NCBI GenBank assembly: GCA_032207245.1
Contig: CM063500.1
Location: 32,423,775-32,487,774 of the forward strand
Source of the DNA: Pardosa pseudoannulata
Lineage: Eukaryota; Arthropoda; Arachnida; Araneae; Lycosidae
DNA: 64,000 nt
Direction of reading: 5' to 3'
Shown here one piece after another: positions 50,232-62,024 of the stretch (its first letter is position 1; each line of letters opens with the position of its first letter). Below the pieces are notes generated by a model. That model was not told where the DNA came from and did no database searches. It was given only the letters and a program-made list of their open reading frames with translations. Both the position numbers and the translations under genes were made by a program.

Positions 50232-50771
50232 CACTCACTTCCAAATGTTAAGCACGAAGATGAAAATGACTACCTGGAGAGAGAAGTTATTGCGCGTATA
50301 TCTTGGTCAGCATTTTCGTCCTACCTTAATCTCATTGAAAATCTTTGGGATGCTCTGGGCCATGCTGTTTCTTCACGTTTCCTACCTCCAGCCACTTTTT
50401 TTTTGAGCTGGAAACTGCTCTACGAGAAGAATGGCGATTGCTTAATTCTGTGATGGTTGACCACCTATTTGAAAGAATGGCGACAAGGTGTAAACTGTGT
50501 ATACAGATGAGGGGGATTACATACCCTATTAATGTCCTTTTTTTTCATTTTATACTGTTTTCACTTTATGCATAATTCTGTTTAAGTCTTCAGTATGTCA
50601 TTATCTGATCACTTACAAAAATTTAATATTGTTTTCATGTCCGTATATAGTTACTGATTTTATTTTATGCATAAATATATATGCTACTTTCATGCCGAAT
50701 TTTGTGTCAAAGAGGTATTTGTTGATGTTTTTGCATTTTACATCTTCGTGCTTAACTTTTGGAAGTGAATG
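50232..50771 (+). mobile_element. Tc1-like element, 540-bp deletion derivative
   Basis: The left end after TA starts CACTCACTTCCAAATGTTAA. The right end on the minus strand starts CATTCACTTCCAAAAGTTAA. Both continue GCACGAAGATG, so the inverted repeats span about 32 bp with few mismatches. TA flanks both ends (50230-50231, 50772-50773). Only the C-terminal part of the transposase remains. Confidence 0.88.
50319..50545 (+). pseudogene. Tc1-like transposase C terminus
   Basis: One frame reads YLNLIENLWDALGHAVSSRF, the block after the second catalytic Asp (usual form SPDLNPIEHLWD). After a frameshift in the T-run near 50396, the other frame reads FELETALREEWRLLNSVMVD, then RMATRCKLCIQMRG. These are the standard last 70 residues of a Tc1 transposase. 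The N-terminal DNA-binding part and most of the DDE domain are missing. Non-functional. Confidence 0.75.
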
Positions 50772-50773
50772 TA

Positions 50774-51389
50774 GATAAAAATTTAAGAATGTACATCAAC
50801 TAAAATAAAGTCTAATTTTATTTCTACTAATAACTTTGATGAAAGTAAATTCTTATGTTGGGATAAAATTTTAGCCTGTTTTCCAAACATTTTAATTCTT
50901 CAAAATGGCATTCTGCATTTTATAATTTGACAATCATGTACGAAAGTTCACTTTTTATTCTGACACAGGATTTTATTTAACATTATATTTGCTACTCTAA
51001 GGACGATGACGGGTAACACCGCTTGAAGAATATCCTGGTAATCTATTTGAGTTTTGAATGAAAAGTATACACTAAAATTATAAATATATATCATAGAGGT
51101 TTTTAAACAGGAATAACTTAGCTATAGAAATTTGAAATTTCAAAATTATCAGTTACTCATCTTAAGTGACTAAAGAGTACATGAAAGTGAGACTATATGA
51201 AATACAAGTATTATAATTAATCATTATATCACAAAAATAATTGTCAGACACACGGTTTGCAATCATATTATCTCTAACGAAAAGAAATTCATTTTGCTCT
51301 GTCATAAAGTAACAAAATCATATATTGTAACATATCATATATTGTAACAAAAGTTGAAGAAAAACTTAACACGTAAAAGGATCCGAATC
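50774..51389. other. No recognisable feature
   Basis: AT-rich, no supported gene. Confidence 0.45.
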
Positions 51390-53690
51390 GTGGCATATTC
51401 AAAAACTCAGGGATTTCTTAAGGCCGAACGATGGCCGAATGGTTAGGGCACTGACCTTCGAAACCGGAGTTCGTGGGTTCGAGTCCCACTGAGGCATGGA
51501 TGTTCGTAGCCGTTCGGAATCGGCTTTAAACAGTAGGTCCCGGTCTCATTAGCCCTCGTGTAGCAAAAAGCAGACCGTAGTGCTCCCAACCAACCAACCA
51601 ACCAACTCAGGGATTTCTTAAAAATATGGGTATTGATAGTAAAGGGAAAGGCGCGGTAATACGATAAATGCAATCGGATCAAATCCATAATAACTGGGGA
51701 AGGTTTATCAGTGTAAAACTGATGTTTAGAATGTAGACATTGTAGTGTAGATTGATCTTTTCTTGTTATACTCAGTGAAACTCAAAGCAACACAGTGCAG
51801 CTATACTTTTCTACAAGTGACCAGAAGAGACCTAAGAATTTCAAAAACTGAGAGACTGCTTAAAAAACTATGCATAGATAGTGCGGAAAAAGGCATACAA
51901 TCAGGTAAGTGCAATCGAATCAAATCCATATTGATATGGGGGAAGGTTTATAAGTGCAGGTCTAATGTTTAAAATGTAAGCGTTGTAATGGAGATTGATC
52001 TTTTTTGCTTATACCTAGTACAGTTAAACTATATTTTGCTACAAGGACCGGAATATATGTAAGAGATTCAAAAGCTCAGATTAAGGTGGAAAAACCAGTC
52101 ATCGATAAAGGTAAATATGTGCAAATCCGGAAAGTGCAACTTCATCAAACGCATATTAATTGGGTGAAGGTTTATCAGAGCAAATCTGATTCTTAGTATT
52201 TAGTCGTTGTATTGCCGATTAAACTTTTAGGGATATTTTCAGTGCAGTTAAATTATACTTTGCTACTTACGACCATAAGTAACCTTGTAATTTCAAAAAC
52301 ACTTATTTTACTAGGCATTGATAAAAAAGAGTAAGGAGTGCAATAAGGTAAATGAAATCGAATCGAATCCATATAGATTGGATGAAGGTTATCAGTGTAG
52401 TTCCCCAGTTAAGAATATAGAAATCATAGTGTACATAGAACTTTTTTGTTTATACTCAGTGCAGTAAAACTATACTTTGCTACAAGTGACCGGAAGAGAC
52501 ATAATAATTTCAAAAACCTCTGAGACTACTTGAAAAACTACTCATTGGTAGTAAAGAAAAATGTTGCATCCGGAAAGGTCAATCTTAAGTGCATTATCTT
52601 CAGTGCAGTTAAAATAGACTTTCCTATCAGTGACCTGAAGTAACCTAGTTATTTCAAAAACTCTTATTTAAAAACACAGAAACTGCTTGAAAAACTAGGC
52701 ATTGATAATAAAGAGTAAGGAGTGCGATCCGGTAAGTGCAATCGAATTAAATCCGTATGAACTGGGGGAAGATTTATCAGTGTAGTTCCCATGTTAAGAA
52801 TATAGAAATTGTAGTGTAGTTTGAACATTTTTGGTTATACTCAGTGCAGTAAAACTCTACTTTGCTACTAGTGAGAGAGAATTTTAAAAATTGAGAGACT
52901 TCTTGAAAAACTATACATAGATAGTAAAGAAAAAGTTTGCATTCGGAAAGTTCAAATAGATCAAATGCATATTTACTGAGTGAAGGTTTATCTCTGCATA
53001 TATGATGTTTAGAATGTAGACGTTGTAGTGTATATTGACCTTTTACTGTTATCTTCAGTGCAGCTAAAGTATACTACTAGATCAAATACATATTGACTAG
53101 GTGACGGTTTATCAGTGCATATATGATGTTTAGAATGAAGACGTTGTAGCTTAGATTCCCCTTTTACTGTTATCTTCAGAAAAGTTAAAGTATACTTTAA
53201 TATTAGTGACCGGAAATAACCTAGTTATTTCAAAATACAAACACTTATTTATAAACATAGTGACTGCTTGAAAAATTAGGCATTGATAACAAAGAGTAAG
53301 GAGTGCAATCAGGTAAGTGCAATCAAATCAAATCCATATGGATTGGGGGAAGGTTTATTAGTGTAGTTCGCCAGTTAAGAATAAGAAATTGTAGTGTACA
53401 TTGAATTTTTTTGGTCATACTCAGTGCAGTTAAACTATACTCTGCTACACGTGACCAGAAGTGACATAAAAATTTCAAAAACTCAGAAACTACTTGAAAT
53501 TCTACTCATCGATAGTATAGAAAACGTTGCACCCGGAAAGTTAAATTAGATCAAATGCATATTGACTGGGAAAAGGTTTATCATAGCATATATGATGTTT
53601 ATAATATAGACGTTGTAGTGTAGATTATCTTTTTACGGTTTTCTTCAATGCAATTAAACTATACTTTGCTACAAGTGACCTGACTAAAAC
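51390..53690. repeat. Tandem array, about 9-10 units of about 215-240 bp
   Basis: A TATACTTTGCTAC-type anchor recurs at about 51806, 52030, 52255, 52469, 52853, 53434 and 53667, with degraded anchors between. Units share TCAAAAACTCAGAGACT, CATTGATAGTAAAGAAAA and GGAAGGTTTATCAGTG. Some units have internal deletions. A SINE (51422-51603) interrupts the first unit. Confidence 0.88.
51422..51603 (+). mobile_element. tRNA-Ser-like SINE, copy 2, with 18-bp target duplication
   Basis: The head GATGGCCGAATGGTTAGGGC (A box) and GTGGGTTCGAGTCCCAC (perfect T arm/B box GGTTCGAGTCC) with a TTCGAA anticodon loop resemble tRNA-Ser (CGA). The body is shared with the copy at 42479. The 3' tail is (CCAA)n. 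Identical 18-bp copies of AACTCAGGGATTTCTTAA lie at 51404-51421 and 51604-51621, showing clean retroposition into a unit of the array. The intact boxes and identical duplications suggest a recent insertion. Confidence 0.93.
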
Positions 53691-54569
53691 TAAGAATTTT
53701 TCGATGGTCTTAAAATTAATTTTTTAGATTCAAAGGTACATCGAGAAAGATGTCATCCTATACTGTTTGATGTACCGATACGAATTTTTGCTTAAAAAAT
53801 ACATCGTTTTCTTGATTTACATAACGAGTAATCATACTTTCTCAACATGCTCAATATTTAAAACTCACTTAACTAGTATTATTAATAAAACATATTACCT
53901 CATGCAAGAAATAATGATTTGATGCTGTAAATGTTTTATTATTCTTCAATGTCAAAAATAAATGTCAAATATATATTTAATTTACTTCAATGTATTTAGG
54001 CTACTAAATTATTCTCTCTAAAATATGTTAAAGACTATTTAAAAGTTCGTTTTTGTACTGTTCTTTTCTAGAATACTTCGTTTTCAAAATGAGTTTTCTT
54101 TTGAGCAAATATTAGGAAGCGCACTTCAAATATACCCTACAGTATAAAAAATAAAAATAAGACGAAAAAGAATTACCTTTTCCTCGAATAATTCGGTTCT
54201 TTCGTTTTTTAGGCCAATTTTACCTTTTCAGGGAGATTAAAGTAAAGAGAGATTGCTTAGAATACAAAAGTAATTACGTAAAAGAAACATCAAAACAAGC
54301 TAAAAGTTTTTTTTTTTCTGGAATGTCCTGTTTACGTTTTTAAAAATTTTTAAAAGTCTTATATAGAATATTGTAAGTAGAATCTTAGTTGCTTCCTAAA
54401 ACGGAATTAATTTTAAAATATAAAAATATTGAGTCAAATAATGTTTTTAATTTTTCTAGATCTAAAGTTAAATAAATCGGAGTTGCAAGCAAATTTTATA
54501 CTAAGATGATATTTGTCTTTATCAATAGTTACACAAGGAAACAAATTCACTTAGAGTAATAATTTCTGA
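53691..54569. other. No recognisable feature
   Basis: AT-rich, no supported gene. Confidence 0.45.
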
Positions 54570-54668
<99 letters not shown>

Positions 54669-54686
54669 TGTGTGCGTGTGTGTGTA
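54570..54686. repeat. (TA)n(TG)n microsatellite
   Basis: About 11 TA units followed by about 45 TG units, with a few TATG and GCGTG interruptions. Confidence 0.95.
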
Positions 54687-54879
54687 ATAAGAACGATTTC
54701 CCAATGAGAGGTTGTAGTAATGGCCCATAACTATTACTCCGTTTGAGCTAAAGACATTTATTAAGATAACGTTGGAGGACGGGTTATCACTTGATTATTG
54801 GGACAGGACAAACTGAGGGGTCAGACCCTTAAAGCCCCCAACACTTTTCGTATCGTTTTCGAACTGTTAACGTCTCGAT

Positions 54880-55194
54880 ATGCCTCCCCAAGCTTCTGGG
54901 AAAGCCGTGAAAAAGGCCGGTAAGGCCCAGAAATCCGTAAGACTTGGTGACAAGAAAAAGAGGAAGAAGCGCAGGAAGGAATCCTTCGCTATCTACATCT
55001 ACAAGGTGTTGAAGCAAGTCCATCCTGACACCGGTATCAGCAGCAAAGCTATATCTATCATGAATTCGTTTGTGAACGACATCTTCGAGCGTATTGCTGC
55101 AGAATCCTCTCGTCTCTTGTTGCCTGGTGAGCTTGCTAAGCACGCCGTGTCAGAAGGAACCAAGGCTGTAACCCAATACACCAGCTCCAAGTAA
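54880..55194 (+). pseudogene. Histone H2B-like gene with internal deletion
   Basis: This intronless 104-residue frame starts [18 protein letters not shown] and has a Lys/Arg-rich tail (25-33), the histone-fold start [39 protein letters not shown], and the C terminus [19 protein letters not shown] with TSSK. Animal H2B is 122-126 residues. Here about 20 residues are missing between Arg78 and Leu79 (codon junction 55113/55114), exactly the stretch for loop L2 and helix 3 of the fold. The frame is kept. Residue 99 is Gln where H2B has the ubiquitylated Lys (human K120). Canonical core histones form nucleosomes with H2A; this product should not fold or dimerise normally. Codon use is more GC-rich than the surroundings, as in real histone genes. 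No other histone gene is nearby. It may be an orphan copy from a histone cluster. If the deletion were an assembly error it would be an ordinary H2B gene. Confidence 0.9.
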
Positions 55195-55227
55195 ATACGG
55201 ACTTTCGCGACTTCGATTTAAAAAAAG

Positions 55228-55246
55228 GACCCTTAAGACCTGGGTC
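55228..55246 (+). other. Degenerate histone 3' stem-loop
   Basis: GACCC..GGGTC can pair around TTAAGACCT, 34 bp after the H2B stop. Replication-dependent histone mRNAs end in a 6-bp stem with a 4-nt loop; here the stem is 5 bp and the loop 9 nt, so it looks decayed. No poly(A) tract follows, so a processed-mRNA origin is not supported. Confidence 0.4.
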
Positions 55247-55921
55247 AACATCAGTCTAAATCAGTGGGAAAATCTCTAGAAAAATCTACCTTCGACAGCG
55301 TGCATCTCCTTTTTGTTTGGAAATTTCCCAAATTATCCGCTAGGTCCACAGTGGTCAATTTACTTTAGGGGTTGAAAAGAGGGATGCAAAAGGACGCTTT
55401 AATTTTTCGCCCTTGACTTCAGATTAGATCTTAGGGATTTTATTCAAAATGCCTACACTAGTTCCCCGATCCATTTTACTTTTCCTTACACACACACATA
55501 TATATATTCATCATTACCAAAATTCATCTATATGCCAAGGATGAATTCAACCAAATTATCTTCAATCACTCAAATGTACACTCCAATCCTTCAAAATAAT
55601 TTGATGAATCGACTTGTACAATTGATAAAAAAGTAAACAAAAGAAGGGGAAAGAGTAAGCTAAATGGAGAAAATCAGGCTTCTTAACCACTGAATCAATA
55701 CTTCAGGTGCATTTCAATTATTGTAACTTGAAATGTCATGATGAGATTGACTAGTCAAGCATCGTCCACATACCTACATCAAAGTCATCTTTTCAATGTG
55801 CAGTTTCATTGTCAGTACATAGTGATGATAATCATATTGTAACTAGGAATGTTCCAGCTTTGAGTCACGCTATTGGTTTTAATTAATTAAATTTCCTGAC
55901 ACTTCAATATATTTGTGGAGT
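55247..55921. other. No recognisable feature
   Basis: Histone 3' flank, then unique-looking sequence. Confidence 0.4.
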
Positions 55922-56173
55922 GACTCAATGATCGTGCCTTGCTGGCTTCAAAAAGAGCCGTTAACTCTTAAAACATTTGTGTCCCATCGAGTAGCTACAG
56001 TCCAAAGTCTCACGGAGACAGATCAGTAAAGGCATGTTGCCTCGGAGAAAAACCCTGCAGATCTCATCTCAAGAGGTAGGGATCCTGACAAATTGCTGGA
56101 AAGCACTCTTTGGTTCCATGGACCTGATTTCCTACAAGAAAATGAATACCCCTCGCCTGTGATATATGGGTGA
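55922..56173 (+). pseudogene. BEL/Pao retrotransposon Pol fragment
   Basis: One frame reads DSMIVPCWLQKEPLTLKTFV, then SHRVATVQSLTETDQ, a TAA at 56027 replacing the usual Trp, RHVASEKNPADLISRGRDPD and LWFHGPDFLQENEYPSPV, then TGA at 56171. This is the RNase H-like end and linker before the integrase in BEL/Pao elements, with the diagnostic NPADLISRG and LW..GP.FL motifs. No LTRs or other domains are found nearby. Confidence 0.85.
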
Positions 56174-56460
56174 AAGTCGATTGGTCAATAAATGACTCTA
56201 AAACCAATATATACATGTATACACTAAACAGCACCGGGTAAAGCATTCGATTCCTTGTAAATTGACCCTCTTAAAACTAACTTTTTTCAATTATGTTGGG
56301 AGCTTACTCTGGACATTGCGAGTCTTATTGAGCGTTCATTATGATTTTGACGTCAGCTTGCGGACATTCTGACGCCAAAATGACTTCACAACGGATCTCG
56401 CAAATTCCAGAGAAAACCGCATGGATCGTTTGTCAACGAAAAAAAATATCATTGTTTCAT
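56174..56460. other. No recognisable feature
   Basis: Short unique stretch; possible further BEL/Pao remains beyond recognition. Confidence 0.35.
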
Positions 56461-56461
56461 A

Positions 56462-56870
56462 AACCCTGAGTAGAATCTCATCAGTTTAATCTAAAATTTT
56501 ATTTTTTTATTTTAAATCATATTTTCTCTACAGAAAATCAAATGTCACTTGTCTTTGAAACTCCTTTTAGATTAGTAGTCATGAATGGTACGGAAATTTG
56601 GTCTAAGAATAAACAACAATTTTGGGAAAAGCACTCAATTATTTAAAAATGACTTTCATAAAACTGTAACTTGTTTTCATTGCAATAAATTAATAGTTTT
56701 TCAAAAATACTAAAAAACATCTCATTGGTTTAATTTTGAATTGTGTTTTATTTTATCTAAAAATTTCTTTTCTTTCCAGAGAAACAAAATTTGCTTGTCA
56801 GTGAATCTCTTTATACCTAAGTAGTCATGAATGGATCGGAAACTTAGTCTAAGAATGGAGAATTCTTAAT
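56462..56870. repeat. Tandem duplication, about 243 bp x 2
   Basis: Blocks ATCTCATYRGTTTAAT, CTTTYCAGA-like (TCTCTACAGAAAA versus CTTTCCAGAGAAA) and GTAGTCATGAATGG occur in the same order at 56475-56610 and 56718-56855. Confidence 0.75.
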
Positions 56871-56879
56871 CATAGATTT

Positions 56880-58100
56880 TGAAAGGAAAGACAAGAAAGG
56901 AATCATTGGTGGTAGAAAGAAAATAGAATCTGGTGACGACGTATGAACTCGGAAATTAATAGATCCTTCAGACATTCGAATATAATAAAAAATATAAAAT
57001 TTAAGAAAAAAATGAACTGGGATGCTGATGACATAAGGATTGATAAGGAAAATTTAGTGAAGAAAGTTTTTATTGCGAAGACCTTTTTATAATATAGAAA
57101 AGGTAAGCCTGTACTTAGTTGCATTAATTAAGTTAATGATGATGGTGATAGTAATTTTAGAACCACCCAGTATCGAAGAAATATTAGTGATACATAATAA
57201 CTCTTACCAACAGAACATCCTTCATATCAGAGAGTATCGAATTTCAAATATATAAACTAATTGTTCTTCCCATATTTTTTCATACTTAATATTCTGACAA
57301 TGTGGATCGTAATGAAATATACTAATGAAAAACAAATAATGTGTACGAGATGAAAAATACATTGTATCACTTTGTTATGAAGTTTTATTAGTAAGAAATA
57401 AACAAATTAGTTGAAAGTATTCTAGTTATAATTTAACAATCCTAACAACTTAAATCCTAAATAATTTTATCCCAAGATATCTTCCTGGATGATATTATCT
57501 TTCATATCTTACATTCAAATTATTACTCACTGCATATTATAAATTCAAATATATATATTTAATTTGGATTGTTAAAAAACTAAACAGATTTTCATTTTTA
57601 ATTTATTAGGGTGGTACCTTAAAAACTATTCATTTTTCATTTAATTCCTCATTTATTCACTAAACTGGAATAATTTGATTTTTGTATAGCATTATTATTG
57701 TCGATTGAATATTGTAAAATAAAGTTTCAGCTGCAATCTCTGGCATATTTTGGAAGTTGCATAACTTGCACAATATGAAATTCAATTCATACTTCTTAGA
57801 AAATCATCATAAAGATGAAATAAATTATCGCCATCTATTCAACAATTATGCTTACAGCATTGTGTTCATAATACTGTAAGACATTGATAACATTGGGAAG
57901 CCTATAGACTTAAAACCATAACTCAACTTCATAGTATTTCATAAACTAATATTAGTCCACAATTGCATATTTTTAACTTTTCTATTTCTCGCTAACTCAG
58001 TTTCTTTACGTTTATATAAAACTTTTAAGATTTTAACTCAATATTGTAAATAATTTCATATAAATCTATTTTTGATAACACAGTACATTTTCAAATAGAT
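56880..58100. other. No recognisable feature
   Basis: AT-rich, short frames only. Confidence 0.45.
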
Positions 58101-61100
58101 TATGCAAAACAAAAGAAATTCATTTTCGAAAACCTCTTACCTCTTTAAACAATAAAATCAATTGTACATCAATAAATCAGTTTATAATAATTATTTACAA
58201 ACATATTTTTAGCAGACATGCACTTCCTTAAGTTTAGATTTAAATAAAACAATACCACTAAAAATAGTTAAAAGTCTTCAGTTTAAAAACTAATTTTATC
58301 TTCTATGATTCAATAACAAATGACGTTACAAAAAAATTGTTTAAAAATTAAATCATAAAAAAGAAACATTCCTTTATAAATAGAAAATAATCGCTTATAT
58401 GCATGCAGCAGAATATAATAATAAAAAACTCTCTTATTTTTGTTTAAAATTTTTATTATTGGTATTCTATTACTAACGTTTTTATTAATTTAACTATGCA
58501 AATCAAAAGAAATTTATTTGGAAAATCCTCTTACCCCTTTTATCAATAAAATCAATTGTACATCAATCAATAAATTTATAATAAGTATTTACAAATATAT
58601 TTTAGTAGACATGCACTTATTTAAGTTTAGAATTAAATAAAACAATACCACTAAAATTGTTAAAAGGCTTCTGTTTAAACTCAAATTTTATCTTCTATAA
58701 TTCAATAAACAAATGACGTTACAGAAAGTAATTTAAAAATTAAGTCATAAAAAAGCAAACATTCCTTTATGAGAAGAAAATAATCACTTATATCATGCAG
58801 CAGAATATAATGATGAAACACTTTCGTATTTGAATTTAATATTTTTGTTATTGGTATTCCATTCCTAACATTTTTATTAATTTGATTATGCAAATCAAAA
58901 GAAATTCATTTTTAATAACCTCTTACCCCTTTAATCAATAAAATCAATTTTACATCAATCAATGAATTTATATTAATTATACCCAAATATATTTTAGCAG
59001 ACATCCACTTCCACACAGTTTAAATTTAAATAAAATAATACCACTAAAAGTTGATAAAAAGCTTCAGTTTAAACGCACATTTCATCTTCTACAATTCAAT
59101 AAACAAATGACGTTATAGAAATTTGTTTAAAAATTAAGTCATAAAAATATGAACATTCCATTATGAACACAAAATAATAGCTTATATCTATGCAGCAGAA
59201 TATAGTGATGATAAACTTTCTTATTTGTGTTTAATATTTTTGTTATTAATATTCCATTACTAACATTTTTATTAATTTAGTTATGCAAATCAAAAGAAAT
59301 TCAATTTGAATAACCTCTTACCCTTTAATCAATAAAATCAATTTTACATCAATTAATCAATTTATAATAATTATATACAAATATATATTATACAGACACA
59401 TCTATTCAGTTTAGATTTAAATAAAACAATCCCAAAAAATTTGTTAAAAGGCTTCAGATTAAACACAAATTTTATCTTCTATTATTCAATAAACAAATGA
59501 CGTTACAGAAAATTATTTAAAAATTAAGTCATAATAAAGCAAACATTCCTTTATGAAATGAAAATAATCTCTTATATGAATGCAGCAGAATATAATGATG
59601 AAAAACTTTCTTATTCCAGTTGAATATTTTTGTTATTGGTATTATATTACTAACATTTTTATTAATTTAATTATGCAAATCAAAAGAAATTTATTTTGAA
59701 AATCCTCTTACCCCTTTAATCAATAAAATCAATTTTACATCAATTAATAATTTATAATAATTATATATAAATATATATTAGGCATACACTTCCAGTTTAG
59801 ATTTAAATAAAACGATACCATTAAAAACTGTTAAAACTTTTCAGTTTAAACCCAAGTTTTGTTTTCTATAGTCCAATAAACGAATGATATTACAGAAAAT
59901 TATTTAAAAATTAAGTCTGAAAAAAGAAAGCATTCCATTATGAAAAGAAAATAATTGCTTATATGAATGCAGCAGAATATAATGATGAAAAACTTTCTTA
60001 TTCCAGTTGAATATTTTTGTTATTGGTATTATATTACTAACATTTTTATTAATTTAATTATGCAAATCAAAAGAAATTTATTTTGAAAATCCTCTTACCT
60101 CTTTAATCAATAAAATCAATTTTACATCAATTAATCAATTTATAATAATTATATATAAATATATATTAGGCATACACTTCCAGTTTAGATTTAAATAAAA
60201 CGATACCATTAAAAACTGTTAAAACTTTTCAGTTTAAACCCAAGTTTTGTTTTCTATAGTCCAATAAACGAATGATATTACAGAAAATTATTTAAAAATT
60301 AAGTCTGAAAAAAGAAAGCATTCCATTATGAAAAGAAAATAATTGCTTATATACATGCAGTAGAATATAATGATGAAAAAATTTCTTATTTGAATTTAAT
60401 ATTTATGTTATAGGTATTCCATTACTAATATTTTTATTAATATAGTTATGAAAATCAAAAGAAACTCATTTTGAAAAACCACTTACACTTTTAATAATTA
60501 AAATCTATTTTACATCAATCAATCAATTTATAATAATTATATACAAATGTTTTTTTAGCAGACATGCACTTCCATTAAGTTTAGATTTAAATAAAACAAT
60601 AGCACTAAAATTGTTAAAATGCTTCAGTTTAAACACAAATTTTATCTTCTATAATTCAATAAACAAATGACGTTACAGAAAATTGTTTAAAAATTAAGTC
60701 ATAAAAAATCAAACATTCCTTTATGAACAGAAAATAATCGGTTATATGCATGCAGCAGAATATAATGATAAAAAACTTTCGTATTTGAATTTAATATTTT
60801 TTTTATTGGTATTCCATTACTAACATTTTTATTAATTTAGCTATGCAAATCAAAAGAAATTCATTTTGAATAACCTCTTACCCCTTTAATCAATGAAATC
60901 AACTTTACATTAATCAATGAATTTATATTAATTATACACAAATATATTTTTTAGCAGATATACACTTCCATTCAATTAAGATTTAAATAAAACAATACTA
61001 CTAAAAATTGTTAAAAATCTTCAGTTTAAACACAAGTTTTATCTTCTATAATTCAGTAAACAATTAAATTACAGAAAATTGTTTAAAAATTAAGTCCTAA

Positions 61101-62024
61101 AAATGCAAACATTCCTTTATGAGAAGAAAATAATCGCTTATATGCATGCAGCAGAATATATTGTTGAAAAACTTCTCTTATTTGAGTTTAATATTTTTGA
61201 TATTGGTATTCTATTACTAACATTTTTATTAATTTAATTATACAAATCAAAAGAAATTTATTTTAAAAAACCTCTTAACTTTTTAATCAATAAAATCAAT
61301 TGTATATCAATCAATAAATTTATAATAAGTATTTACAAATATAATTTATTACACATGCACTTCCTTAAGTTTAGATTTAAATAAAACAATACCACTAAAA
61401 ATTGTTGAAAGGCTTCAATTTAAACACAAATTTTATCTTCTATAATTCAATAAACAATTGAATTACAGAAAATTGTTTAAAAATTAAGTCCTAAAAAAGC
61501 AAACATTCCTTTATGAGAAGAAAATAATCGCTTATTTGCTTGCAACAGAATATAATGAAAAAAACTTTCTTATTTGAATTTAATATTTTTGTTATTGTTA
61601 TTCCATTACGAACATTTTTATTAATATAGTTATGAAAATCAAAAGAAATTCATTTTGAAAAACCTCTTACCCCTTTAATCAACAAAATCAATTTTACATC
61701 AATCAATGAATTTATATTAATTATACACAAATATATTTTTAGCAGATATACACTTCCATTTAATTAAGATTTAAATAAAACAATACCACTAAAATCATTA
61801 GAATGTTTAGTTTAAACACAAATTTTATCTTCTATAATTCAGTAAACAAATGACGTTACAGAAAATCGTTTAAAAATCAAGTTATAAAAAAGCAAACATT
61901 CCTTTATGAACAGAAAATAATCGCTTATATGCATGCAATAGAATATAATAATGAAAAACTTTCTGATTTGAATTTAATATTTTTGTTATTGGTATTCCAT
62001 TACTAACATTTTTATTAATTTAAT
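58101..62024. repeat. Satellite-like tandem array, about 392 bp x 10
   Basis: TATGCAAATCAAAAGAAATT or a variant recurs at about 58101, 58495, 58887, 59282, 59672, 60059, 60447, 60842, 61239 and 61631 (periods 387-397). Shared blocks include ATCAATAAAATCAATT, AGATTTAAATAAAACAATAC, CAAATGACGTTACAGAAA and GCATGCAGCAGAATATAAT. The units at 59672 and 60059 are nearly identical, pointing to a recent duplication. Six units keep the octamer ATGCAAAT intact. Confidence 0.95.

Noticed and set aside
51422..51490. Functional tRNA-Ser gene
   Set aside because: A and B boxes are good, but acceptor pairing and the variable arm do not close, and the sequence is the head of a SINE with a target duplication.
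51443..51688. 81-residue minus-strand frame, and a similar one at 42361-42570
   Set aside because: Both are reverse readings of the tRNA-Ser-like SINE.
54829..55190. Minus-strand frames opposite the H2B copy
   Set aside because: Shadow frames of the GC-richer H2B coding sequence.
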